DNA of 64,000 nt, from NCBI GenBank assembly GCA_026120185.1, contig JANUWF010003375.1:2313736-2377735 (forward strand), given 5' to 3'. Each line of letters starts with the position of its first letter. Position 1 is the first letter of the stretch. Below the pieces are notes generated by a model. The model was not told the origin of the DNA. It searched no databases and saw only the letters and a list, made by a program, of their open reading frames with translations. This DNA comes from Voacanga thouarsii (taxonomy: Eukaryota > Streptophyta > Magnoliopsida > Gentianales > Apocynaceae). Below, one piece after another: positions 22,994 through 33,355 of this stretch. The position numbers were made by a program, and so were the translations under genes.

Positions 22994-24298
22994 GTGGTGT
23001 GCCAACAGATAACGAAGACAGAGTATCAGGAGGATTGGCGACAGAAGATTGTCACTTATTTAAGAAACCCGACTGGACAAGCATCTCGCGATGTGAAACG
23101 AAAGGCCCTCAGCTTTACATTGATAGGCAATGATTTGTTCCAGCGGAGTCACACCGGAGTTCTTTTAAAGTGTCTCTCCAAGGAAGAAGCCTTACGGGCT
23201 ATGGCAGAGGTGCACGAAGGCTTATGTGGAGCACATCAAGCGGGCCCAAAATTGAAATGGACACTTCAACGTCATGGTTTCTTTTGGCCATCAATGACTA
23301 TAGATTGTAATGCTTATGCGGTTGGCTGTAAAGCTTGCCAAAAGCATGTCCCTTTATTGCATACTTTTTCCACGGAATTGCATCCAATCATTAAACCATG
23401 GCCTTTCCATGAATGGGCCCTGGACATCATCGAAAAAATTTATCCACCTTCAGCAAAAAGGCATACATTCATATTGGTGGCAACGGATTACTTCACCAAG
23501 TGGATAGAGGCGCAACCATTGACCAAAGTGACACAAACAGCAGTCATCAACTTTCTCCAACAAAATATTCTATTCCGTTTTGGAATCCCAGAGACAATAA
23601 CAATGGATCAAGGAACGGTGTTTATAGGAGACCAGGTACGTAATTTCCTAACACAGTTTAAAGTTAAGTTGCTTCACTCTTCTCCTTATTATGCACAGAC
23701 CAACGGACAAGCAAAGGCAACGAACAAAACCTTAATCGGCATGATCTGTAAGGCAGTAGAAGATAATCCAAGAAGATGGCATGAGACGTTACAGGAAGTG
23801 TTATGGGCCCATCGGAATGCTGCTAAAACTACTACTGACTTTACTCCGTTTAGACTAACTTACAGGCAGGATGCCGTGTTACCTGTTGAGATATCATTGC
23901 AATTAGCCCGGATAGCCTACCAGCATGGTCTAACGACTGAAGATTATTAGACAGCTTTGGCCCTGAGCTTAGACCAAGTTGAGATGGACCGCTGGGTTGC
24001 CCTGGAGAATATAAAATAACACAAGGAGAAAGTAGTAAGGGCGTACAATTGGAAAGTTCGCGAAAAAAGTTTTCAAGAAGGAGACATGGTATGGAAGACT
24101 ATTCTCCCCATTACACCAAAAGATCCGAAGTACGGCAAGTGGTCCGTGTCCTGGGAAGGCCCATTCTTAGTAACGCAAGTTTTTTATAGAGGAGCTTACC
24201 GCCTAATGACACCGAATGGAAAGGAAGCAGGTAAAGTAATAAACGGTAAGTTCTTGAAATGGTACTATCCGGCGTTCTGGGAAGGGACTAGAGAGTAA
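22994..24298 (+). pseudogene. Tat integrase
   Basis: 22994-23950 is open over 318 residues. It has the HHCC finger (HEGLCGAHQAG, CKACQKH) and the core WALDIIEKI, ILVATDYFTKWIEA, TMDQGTVF and QTNGQAKATNKT. The last block has A where the catalytic glutamate normally stands (NGQAE becomes NGQAK). 24086-24298 is the C-terminal module (WEGPFLVTQVFYRGAYRL). A stop at 23948 separates them. Confidence 0.92.
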
Positions 24299-24424
24299 AA
24301 AAAAAGAAAAAAAAGAAAGAGAGAAAATCTTCTTGAGCAGAAAAATTTGATCCGATATATTGAACTGATCACAAGAGGCTGATCAGATAGCCGTAAATGT
24401 TATTACAAAAGAAATCAGCTATCA

Positions 24425-27405
24425 TCAGAAGAGGCGTTGGGCAATAGCGTTGGGCAATATCATTGGCTGATAAGGAACAATCGCTAGCCGATTAGGGTCT
24501 TCTGATTCGGCGAACGCTTGGCTAGCCATCATGGCGGTGTTTATTGGCTGCGGATCAGGAACTGGGAGCTTGGTTCCAACCATCTCAGCCTCAGTTTCTG
24601 TTTCTCCTTCGGGGGGCAGGGCCACCTCGTCAGTGCATATCTTTTAAACCCCTGTTTCGGTCGTTGAAATGGCAGTTTCTTCAGTTTGAGTTCCAAAAGG
24701 ACCTGCTTCGTCAGTAGTCAAAGAGTGTAGAGCCTTGTTCAATTTGGCCACAAAGCGGCCCCACCCGAACTTCATCTCATTCAGTAGGACGGTTGAGTTT
24801 GATTGTTCAGCTTTGAGCAATTCCTCTTCCGCCTCCAGCATTAGCCATTCGTCATTATGCTTGAGAAGGGAGTCGTTAATAGCTTTGACTGTTTCCTGGA
24901 GTCCTTTCTCTGATTCAAGCCGCTGTTCCAAGGCCTTTTTCTCAGAGGCAAGTTCTTCTTGGAATTCTGATAATTGATGTTCCAGCCGTTCAATCTTCCC
25001 CATTCCCTCCACAATATCAGCTTGCAGAAGCGTAAGATGACCCATGGATTCCGGCGATCTTTCTCTGAAAATGTTGCATTTACTCGATGCAGTTTTAGAA
25101 GCTCAAACTGGTCACGAGTTTCATCTTGACGGCGCTACGTGTCAAAGAAGAAGCGACCAGTGAAGGGCATTTGCCCCAAGCACCTAATTGCTAAGTCCCG
25201 AAGCATAGGGGGCATGTCTAGGTCGACTGATTGTACAATCCGTAGAAGGGCGCGACTCACATTATCAAGGGTTGACCTCTCAGCAGGTAAGGAAGCCCCG
25301 AGGAGGCCATCAAGAAAGTCCAGCGCCGAGGCCAACGTCAGCATCGGCAGGGGAGTAGTAGCTTCTCCAGTTCCCTGGCTGGGGGGAGGCAGAGTTGTTT
25401 CGATGACATCGGCCATTGGTGGTTTTTCAGGCCTTGGCGGAACAGAGGATGGACTTTTTGGAGTCAGTAGCTCAGCTGACGGAAGGTTTGCCACTAGTGG
25501 GGAAGCCGACATGTTAGCCGCTGGAAGAGGAGTCGTAGCCTCCACCACCGGGGTATCTATCATTGGGGGAACAGTTCTTTCAGCTGCCCTTCCATCTAAA
25601 GGTCGAAGCGGAATATCTTCCTCCGAGTCAGAAGAAGTGTCGATGATAACGGGACAACCTATCCCTTGTTTGCACTTCTGCAGAAAAGATTATGCTGATA
25701 ATTAGATAAAATTTGAACATTAGCGAAGCCGGAAAAAAAATAGAATTGACAGAAGTAAACCTTGGAAATAGGAGGAGCCGGTGTTTCATGCTTCCTTTTT
25801 GATCAACGGAACAAGGAAGGGACCTCAACTTCTTTTTCCTCCTCCTCCGGCATAGCGGGAGCAGCAGCAGTAGTTTTCTTCACCAAGAGAGTATGTAAGG
25901 CCGACATTATTATAGGACTTACAGGGTGTTTTACCTGTTTTCCTTTCTTAGCAGATGGTGGTTCAGGTAAAGAGGTGGCCGGCCCAGGAATTCGCAGAAG
26001 CCAGACGCCTATGGGAGCAGAGAACAGGGCCCCACTCAATAGTCCCACCATAAATTAAAGTTTGGAGAAGTCTCCAATACCACATGGAAGGATTTAAATT
26101 CAAAAGACCTCAGGATGGCCTGGGTGCTTTCGGCTAAGGTTTGTACGTCTTCAGCCGATAGCACCGGTTTCACGGAGAAAGAAGAAACATGCCTCGGATT
26201 TGCGGGGATGTCTTGTATCAGCCCGAATTGGTGGGAGAAGCAGTGGGGGTTGTACCTCTCACAAGAGGTCTTAGCACTCCGAGCTCCAAGCTTGGCCCCC
26301 AGAAGAATTTCTCGAGGACACAAAATTCGGGCCCATAGAGTTTCTTGTGTTGCTTCGGGGCTTTCCGACAAGCCTTTCAACCAAAAGGGGCCTTCTTGGT
26401 GAGTAGCATATGGAAAGAAAATAGCAACATGGAAGTCTCAACATTGGTAAAGATACGAGACGATGGTTTCAGTAGAAGCAATGTTCATGGGGACCCGAAG
26501 CAGCCGGTCGCTCGTTCAGAAGGGTCTGCCTGGGCTCCTGTGATTCAACTAACACCAAAGTTGGGCAGATACTGGTACAGCCAAAGTTGGGCAATCCAGA
26601 GCGGGCCCCCAAGGTTGGTCGGATCTTCCCCAGCAGCAAGGGCAGTATCAATTGATTTATGGTGCGATAGACCAAGGCGAGGACTAGAGAGGCATGGTCA
26701 CAGTGCCTTTTGCTCCGTAAGAGAGCCGATACATAGTATCGGTACTCGTTGCTGACACCGGCAGAATGGGAGCAGACAATATACTTACATAACCAAAGCC
26801 ATAAGAAGGTCGTTTGTTCTTAGCTTGAAGGAGTATCCTCCACCCCTCTTTGAGCATTGATGAAGTTGCCATATGAAGAGAAGACCTTGTCCAGATGAGC
26901 CTCAATGGCTGGTAAGTTTTCTTCATCATGGAGCCTCGGAATCTCATCACCTTCACATCGGAAGCCGAGGATGGTGCAGATGTTAAGAATGGTAGGGGAA
27001 AACATCCCGTGTAGAAAGATGAAGCCGTTTATCGCCGAGGACCAAAAGAAAAGAACGGCGGCGAACAAATTACGGTCAAACGCCATCTCGAAGTCAGTCA
27101 TCATGATGGCGTCTGAAATTCCCCATTGCGCCCAGATGGCCCCAAATCGGGCATAATAACAGTCCCGCCATTCTGTGTAGTTCTTGAGCTTGCTGGGCCA
27201 GTAACGAAAAGAGGAAGGAAGATTGGTGGTTGTAAAAGTATCCTGTTGCAGAGGGAAAGTAAAATCGGCAGGGAAAACAAACCGCAGATGTTCAGTGGTA
27301 ACTTCTGCAGGTAAGAGACGTAGGCCCAAGGCAAACAGGCTAGCATCGGCTTGGACCAAGGACAGAATGTTCTTATCGGTGGGGTTGCCATCGAAATGTT
27401 ATTTT
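24425..27405 (-). pseudogene. Antisense plant-mobile-domain-like gene of the Tat element
   Basis: Minus-strand open pieces occupy almost the whole integrase-to-LTR interval. 27400-26820 encodes FDGNPTDKNILSLVQADASL, then YWPSKLKNYTEWRDCYYARF and FLHGMFSPTILNICTILGF, the plant mobile domain pattern. 26380-26036 encodes ERYNPHCFSHQFGLIQDIPA, the next conserved block. 25563-25135 is proline-rich, and 25045-24644 is a strong coiled coil (heptads of L and E). Antisense genes at this place are known in Tat-group elements such as rice and maize relatives; their role is unknown. Several stops lie between the pieces; some may be introns. No ATG is in frame upstream of 27400. Confidence 0.75.
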
Positions 27406-27705
27406 TTTACCGAAAGGAAATTTGCAGTTCACAGGAAGTTATGGCAAAAAGATAAAGGATCGATGAATCACTTAAGCAGTAGAATTCTGAAGAAGATAGA
27501 AGTTGTAGGAAGTGAGGAGTTCTGATTGGGGACCACTACTATTTAAAAGGAAGTTTGAAATTGGGCCGTTCACGGGTTCTAAGGCCGAGGCGTCACAAAT
27601 ATTCCACAACGTTTGGGACGTTTCGATTTTGTCAGAAAAGGAACAGCTGCCATTAATAGTTGTACGATTCCTATCGTTTCGCTGACTCGCGTTCGCTGAA
27701 ACAAC

Positions 27706-27719
27706 GGGACTCGGAGGGC
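27706..27719 (+). promoter_or_regulatory. Polypurine tract of the Tat element
   Basis: GGGACTCGGAGGGC, purine-rich, three bases before the 3' LTR start. The position fits plus-strand priming; two pyrimidine interruptions lower confidence. Confidence 0.5.
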
Positions 27720-27722
27720 ATG

Positions 27723-28424
27723 TGTTGATGTCAACTTTGCCGAGCCGACACAACGATTACTTTAAGCCGATGCCGATTTGATAAGTTGGGACAAGCCGAT
27801 AAAGTCAACATTTCAAGCAGCCGACAGTCATGGTCAACATCGGCACCACGGAGCCAATAAGAAGGAAAACAGATTCCTGATCTTTCGGCGCAAGAATTCT
27901 ACACGACCGTTGGGAGCACTATTTGGCCGAAAGAAACTCCACGATCTGTTAGCGGCTCGATTGTAGCAAGTATAAAATGGGAGTATTGCCCAGAACCGAA
28001 GACATCAATCAAACCATCAACCAACAATATTCAATTTCTTCTATTTTGTCGTCATTTACAGCTTTTTAGTCTAGGATTTCAATGCCTTAAAGCTTTCTTA
28101 CCGCTTTGTTATAGCTTTCCTTTACAGCTTTATTTCCAATTTTTCCTTACAGCTTTCTATTCTACTTTCAAATATTAGACCCTTTTTTGTACTTTTCTTT
28201 AAGCAAGTTAATACAAGTATCAGTCTATTACCCCAGAAAAGTCCTTCCGTTGAGCATTTTTCAGCTGACTTTCTTGAACCCTTTCTATAGTAAGTTCAAG
28301 GAACCCGGTCCCTGATTCAAAAGAGATCTGATACTATTTTCTGTTTCACCATATCGAATCGTTTGTGTTTATCGAAAGTGAAGCCGATCCCCGTTTGCAT
28401 CGGCTCCTTATTTTGACAACAACA
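27723..28424 (+). mobile_element. 3' LTR of Tat-type gypsy element
   Basis: Starts TGTTGATGTCAAC; collinear with 17454-18154 over the full length, with roughly 6-10 percent differences by eye, most of them C/T and G/A. It ends in a CAA-repeat that merges with flanking CA and TA repeats. Confidence 0.93.
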
Positions 28425-28430
28425 ACAACA

Positions 28431-28461
<31 letters not shown>

Positions 28462-28520
28462 TATATATGTACATGTATGTACATATATACATATACATAT
28501 ATATGTATGTATATATATAT
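28425..28520. repeat. (CA)n/(TA)n tract between Tat LTR and the virus
   Basis: CAA, then CA, then TA-rich repeats. The tract continues the TA-rich repeat at 17380-17453 and borders the left end of the endogenous virus. Confidence 0.9.
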
Positions 28521-28715
28521 AGGTATGGAAGTATAGTGGACCTTTTATAGTTTGATAGTATTGATTCTAACGTAACTTTTGGTGTGATATAATCTTGCTT
28601 TTTATTACAATCATGGTATTATCTTTTTATTCCCTAGATTTTGTTATAATCTTTCAAGATAATTTACCCAAAAATGTATTTGTTTTGAACCGACACTTTT
28701 CGACCGCTGACAATG
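28521..28715 (+). repeat. Viral leader, left copy
   Basis: Direct repeat of 40398-40590 with about ten differences. It starts AGGTATGGAAG immediately after the TA tract and continues into the primer site. The duplication reflects more than one genome length being integrated from a circular template. Confidence 0.95.
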
Positions 28716-28726
28716 GTATCAGAGCC
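28714..28726 (+). promoter_or_regulatory. Viral tRNA-Met primer-binding site
   Basis: TGGTATCAGAGCC, complementary to the 3' end of initiator tRNA-Met and the standard minus-strand primer of Caulimoviridae. The right leader copy breaks off exactly here. Confidence 0.95.
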
Positions 28727-28727
28727 T

Positions 28728-28915
28728 TACTCGAACTTAATAATTTCGATATTGAATTAATAGAATCCATTAATTCACTAGATTTTCATATAACCTTTTA
28801 TGATTCTAACTTAGTAGATGATGATTTTGAAGCTAGATATGCCCAAGAATGGGATGATAATTTAGATTTACCCAGAAGATTTACATCTAATAATTATGTC
28901 GATGATACAGATTAG
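28728..28915 (+). pseudogene. Open frame directly after the viral primer site
   Basis: About 62 codons of acidic protein (LLELNNFDIELIESINSLDF and FEARYAQEWDDNLDLP) with no in-frame ATG, ending at a TAG. It may be the first viral ORF using a non-AUG start, as known for some tungro- and badnaviruses, or a remnant of a longer ORF. Function is not recognised. Confidence 0.45.
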
Positions 28916-28935
28916 GGTTATAGATCTGATTAAAG

Positions 28936-29295
28936 ATGCCTCGAAGACCTCTTAATAGACAAAAACTAAATTTAGAAGATCTTGAAGAGATTGAAAGAAA
29001 ACTTAAAAGAATTAGAGAAGAAATAAAGGTAACTTTACCTGTTTTTCCTCTTAAAACCTATATATTAACTAAGATTTCAGAAATATTATGTAATAGTGCA
29101 TGATACAGAAGGGATCATAAGAAAGAAAAACCTAAACTAGAAGACTTTAAGCAATTTGATAATATAGAGGAAATTAATTTCTTTGATAATACAGAAGAAA
29201 TAGATTTTTTAACGTGTAACGAGAATTTGAATTTAAATTTTGAACCAAAAAATTCCACACAAGCAGAATCAAGTGGGATACAAAAAGATGGATAA
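28936..29295 (+). pseudogene. Viral ORF, charged coiled-coil-like protein
   Basis: An ATG-started 119-codon frame with one internal TGA at 29101. The N-terminal half is rich in K, R and E (LEDLEEIERKLKRIREEIK), suggesting a coiled coil. It ends in ATGGATAA, overlapping the start of the next ORF. This is the usual position of virion-associated or small accessory ORFs; homology is not recognised. Confidence 0.6.
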
Positions 29296-29593
29296 ACAAA
29301 AATTTGTACTTTTAGCAGAATCTGATATGCTTACTAAATTAGATAAAGATCTAATAGCAATACAGAAAACTATTATCAGCTATGGAGAAAAGATCATTTT
29401 CGAGATTGATAAAATGATAGTTTTGATTAGGACTTTGTTACAACAGAAAGATAGAGAAAAGAAAAAAGAAATAGTCACAGAGACTGAGACTACAAAAGAA
29501 ACAAAAATTATAATTCCTGAAGGAAAGAAGAGTCCATTACTAAGACATTTGGAAAAAATGAATATACCAAAAGGATACAAAGGAGATGAGTAA
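29288..29593 (+). CDS. Viral small ORF (virion-associated-like)
   Basis: 101 codons from the ATG at 29288, which overlaps the previous stop, to a TAA at 29591 inside ATGAGTAA, which starts the next ORF. The protein is helical and lysine-rich (DMLTKLDKDLIAIQKTI, then a KE-rich stretch, then a basic tail). Short coiled-coil DNA-binding proteins occupy this place in related viruses. It is the only intact viral ORF here; its role is inferred from position. Confidence 0.6.
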   Translation: MDKQKFVLLAESDMLTKLDKDLIAIQKTIISYGEKIIFEIDKMIVLIRTLLQQKDREKKKEIVTETETTKETKIIIPEGKKSPLLRHLEKMNIPKGYKGDE

Positions 29594-30260
29594 TTCTGAT
29601 TCGGATAACATCCCCTCTAACATGAAAAATTTAATAACACAGATTGGAGAGATTGATATGGAAGGACACTTTATAAATTTAAAACCCGAAATAACTAAGA
29701 TCAAACCGAAACATAATCCAGAATATAATCCTAATATCTCAGATATCCCTAGTACAAGTAAAAATCCTTCACAAGCCTTTGATAAACCTGTTAAAGGTTA
29801 TGTAGGAATTAGTTCTATCATGCAATAGTAGACGGATAAGTTTACTCCTTTAGAAAAAATGAGAGCTGAACCCATAAATCCCTTTGGAATATATCTTGAT
29901 ATAGATTGTATTGCTAATGTTGAAGAAGCTATAGATAAATGGGAAACTACCATGAGAATAGTCGTTACTATTAACAAATTAGATAAAGAGTTAGTAAGAC
30001 ATTTTATACCCAGAAGCTTATTAAATAGTGCATTAAGATATTGGCAAAACCTTTCAGAAGATGTTCAACAAACTGTATTCGATACAAATGATAGTATATC
30101 TAATATAATCACAAGAGAAACTAAAGTTGTAAAACTTGAATTTTTAGGAGAAGGTAACTTCTTTAAAGATCCAGCAACTATACAAAAATATTTAATAGCT
30201 TTATTAAGATTACAATTATGTGATATGTGTGAAATCGATAGATATATATGTATTTTCCAA

Positions 30261-30261
<1 letters not shown>

Positions 30262-30317
<56 letters not shown>
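30262..30317. repeat. (TAT)n microsatellite in the viral coat gene
   Basis: About 18 TAT units. In the coat frame they read as consecutive tyrosines. No related virus is known to need this, so it is probably post-integration slippage. Confidence 0.95.
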
Positions 30318-30881
30318 CATATTTATAATCAAGTACCAAATACTTTATCATATTTACCTTTGTTTTTCACTAAGATACCTGACCCTTAGGGACAAAAGTT
30401 ACTTGATACCTATAAACCTGGTGATAATGATACCTTAGGAAAACGAATTAATCATTGTAGAGATAAATTAAGCGAATAGTGTGGAGATGTCATTTTAGCA
30501 AAATTAACTAGAGGATTAAGAAAAAAGATTTCATTATATTGTGATAAACCTAAATTACCCTTAATGATAGGATGTGATAGTCCTTATTATTATAGTAAAA
30601 TTAAAAGAAAATATAAAAAGAGAAAACAATATGTGAAACCCTACCTAAAGCCACAACCCTAGATTAAGGAGGTCGGGATGTATATCATATTATTTTGCAT
30701 AAATATATATATTGGATGATTTTATGTGCTTTAAAATTATAATTTATAGGCTAAAAGGCTTAGTTATGCCTATTGAGTAGGAGGGTAAAATGGTAATTTT
30801 GCTTGAGGTCAAAATAGGAAGATAGCTTGAGGATTAAATAAGAAGAATATTTGGGTGAGAAAATAAGAATAAGAGTTGTTG

Positions 30882-30935
30882 TGGTTAAGTAGTTAGAGCT
30901 TTGGAATTAATCTCTAAGGTCATGAGTTCAAATCC
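30882..30935 (+). other. tRNA-like internal promoter motif (SINE-like)
   Basis: TGGTTAAGTAG (30882-30892) matches the pol III A-box consensus fully. AGTTCAAATCC (30925-30935) matches the B box at nine of eleven positions. Spacing of 32 bases is tRNA-like. No cloverleaf is obvious, so a tRNA-derived SINE or LTR-resident tRNA relic is more likely than a tRNA gene. Confidence 0.4.
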
Positions 30936-32510
30936 CATTATTTAAGTTTTTATCATAATTATCTTAATTAAGTTTGAATTGTTTTCTTGCATTCCATAAA
31001 AGTAGGAATGTTGTCCTAGGGGAGACATGAAGAGAATGGCATAATCCTATCATTATATCCTAAAAAGAATTCTAGAGGAATTCTTATCCTTTTATTATCT
31101 CTAGCTTGTCCTAACCTCTTCACCAATTAAATTCGTTCAAAATTTATCCAAATTCATGTTTTTAATTCCAGAAAATTCAGTAAGGATTCTTGGTCTTTGA
31201 ATTTCGCAAAAGGAATATTGGAGGTTGGAGATTTGACAGAAAATAGGTGAGGAGTTAGGGAAGGTTCCCAAGAGAAATTAATCTCCCTGGTTGAGCCTTC
31301 AAACTCCACTCCATAGTGTTTATATTCTCCATGAAAAAAATCTAGAAATTTTCTAGATTCTTAAGCAGCCTACCCTTCAAAAATCTCAGCCCTTTTTCTT
31401 ACTCAATTGCTACCAGAAAAATGGCCAATCGATTTAGCTTGAGACCAAAATTCTTGTACAAAAATCGGACTGCTCAAAACTGCACAAACCAGAAAAAAAA
31501 TCTGGGCAGTTTCGCTGCATAGCAGCCTGAAATCAAAGCTGCCTCTTCTGCCTTCAAACCAGTAAAATACCTCTGCTTTTCCTCCATAAGGAAACCATCC
31601 TTAAAGGACCCTCAAACACCTCTCAAGAACCCCTGCAAGTCGGGCTAGAACATTGCAGAAAACTACACAGAAAATTTCAGTAAATCATTTGAATTATAAC
31701 CAGAAAAATTACAGCCTTGTTCCCTTCAAGCGTTGGCCGAAACTCACCCTCAAACCTCTGTAAGTTAACCCTTGTTCAGCCATGAACTGAACACCATTAC
31801 CCCCTCCACTTACCTTGCACAATTGGACTCCATAACCATACCTTAAATTTCTCCTACAATCACTCTATTCAAACTTCCATTTGAATTGCAAAATTTTCAG
31901 CATTTGCTCCATGAAAACACCCTTGGATTAGGCTTCATAACCAAAAATTACTCTGCCATTGAGCTCAAAATTTTGGCCAAACTTAAAGCTCCATCAATCT
32001 TCATTCATTTCAGCAAAACACAGCAGTCCAGCCAGCTCCATTGCAGCTCCAAGAAACCTCCATCAATCAAAAACACCAATAACATATCTTCTACCTCAAA
32101 ACACTCCTCAAATTTCTCCATTTGAATTTCAAACAACTAGATTTTCTCTTCCTCTCTAAACTAAAAACCAAAATCCCTAAACTCCCTCAATCATTCGGCC
32201 AGCACTCTCTAGAAATTCGTCCAGCATTTTTCCTCAAATTCTCTCCATTTTCACCAAGAACACACACTACCTTTCTTCAAGCTAAAGACCACTCTAAACA
32301 CCTCCAATCCCTCTCAAAAACTCTAGAATACTCCTAAATACTCCCTAGAGTTCATTTTTGGAATTTACAACATCAAATCTCGAAAACAAAAATTGGCATT
32401 CGGATCAAAACCAGTTTTTCCCCATGAAGTCTCAAGAACATCATCAATGTAACTAAGAACAACTCTTTTGTTCATTTTCTTCCCTTCAACCTTTAACACA
32501 TCATGTTAAT

Positions 32511-32511
<1 letters not shown>

Positions 32512-32556
<45 letters not shown>
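32512..32556. repeat. (CT)n microsatellite in solo LTR
   Basis: Uninterrupted CT/TC dinucleotides, about 22 units. Confidence 0.96.
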
Positions 32557-32560
<4 letters not shown>

Positions 32561-33260
32561 GAAATGGTTGTTACAACCATAGCTGTTTTCTTTCTCCTCT
32601 CTTGGACAAATTCAAGACTCTCAAACGCTAGACCTTCTTAAATCTTCATCGAAATAATTATCAACCAAATATTTCTCCTTAACCTTTCTTTTTAATTCTG
32701 AATTCATGTCTCTTAGATGTTGATAGAGATGATAGAATATGAATGAGGGATTGAGTATATGCATATGTATGAAGGGGTTGAATTGGAGCATGAGAATGGA
32801 TAGTCATGATTAAGCTATATGGAATTCCTTGAGAATCGATGTATATTCATCATGTCTTAAGAAATTATGAATGTTTAAGCATGCTAGATGTTATGACACC
32901 TTTGGTGAATAGGATTTTTATGTTCTTATTTTCATTGAAGCCGTGAGTATAATTATGCTTAGTAGAGATTTGGCCATGTGATAGTAGGTATGGATTTAAG
33001 CCTATGTTCACGAATAGAATAGGTTGTTGATTGATGTTGGAGTATATGTTCATGAATCTTGTTAGTAATAGGAAAATTATAATCCTGACCTTGTTGATCT
33101 TAGGCTATTTTAATTAACAAATTTTATTACCCTAATTAAAATTATTACTATGTTTTCCTCCAAAGATTTCGAAATTCCTAGGAAGTTTTGGAATTGGAAT
33201 ATTAAATGAAATAGTGGTATTTTATTAGCCAAATAAATGATATCTTGTATTAAGAAAGAG

Positions 33261-33263
<3 letters not shown>

Positions 33264-33354
<91 letters not shown>
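33264..33354. repeat. (TAA)n microsatellite in solo LTR
   Basis: About 30 near-perfect TAA units, followed by a few more interrupted ones to 33379. Confidence 0.97.

Positions 33355-33355
<1 letters not shown>

Larger units (their letters stand above)
17454..28424 (+). mobile_element. Full-length Ty3/gypsy Tat-lineage element (about 11 kb)
   Basis: Two LTRs flank gag, protease, RT, RNaseH, a second RNaseH-like domain, integrase and an antisense gene. The second RNaseH and the antisense plant-mobile-domain gene before the 3' LTR are hallmarks of the Tat/Ogre-type group of plant gypsy elements. All main frames carry stops or shifts, so it is non-autonomous today. It sits in a TA/CA dinucleotide tract, which blurs the target-site duplication. 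Confidence 0.92.

Noticed and set aside
25139..25705. 188-residue plus-strand frame in the Tat 3' region
   Set aside because: It is opposite the proline-rich part of the antisense gene and has a Ser/Arg-rich shadow composition.
30877..30950. Functional tRNA gene in the solo LTR
   Set aside because: Only the A and B box motifs fit; stems do not pair, so I list it only as a tRNA-like motif.
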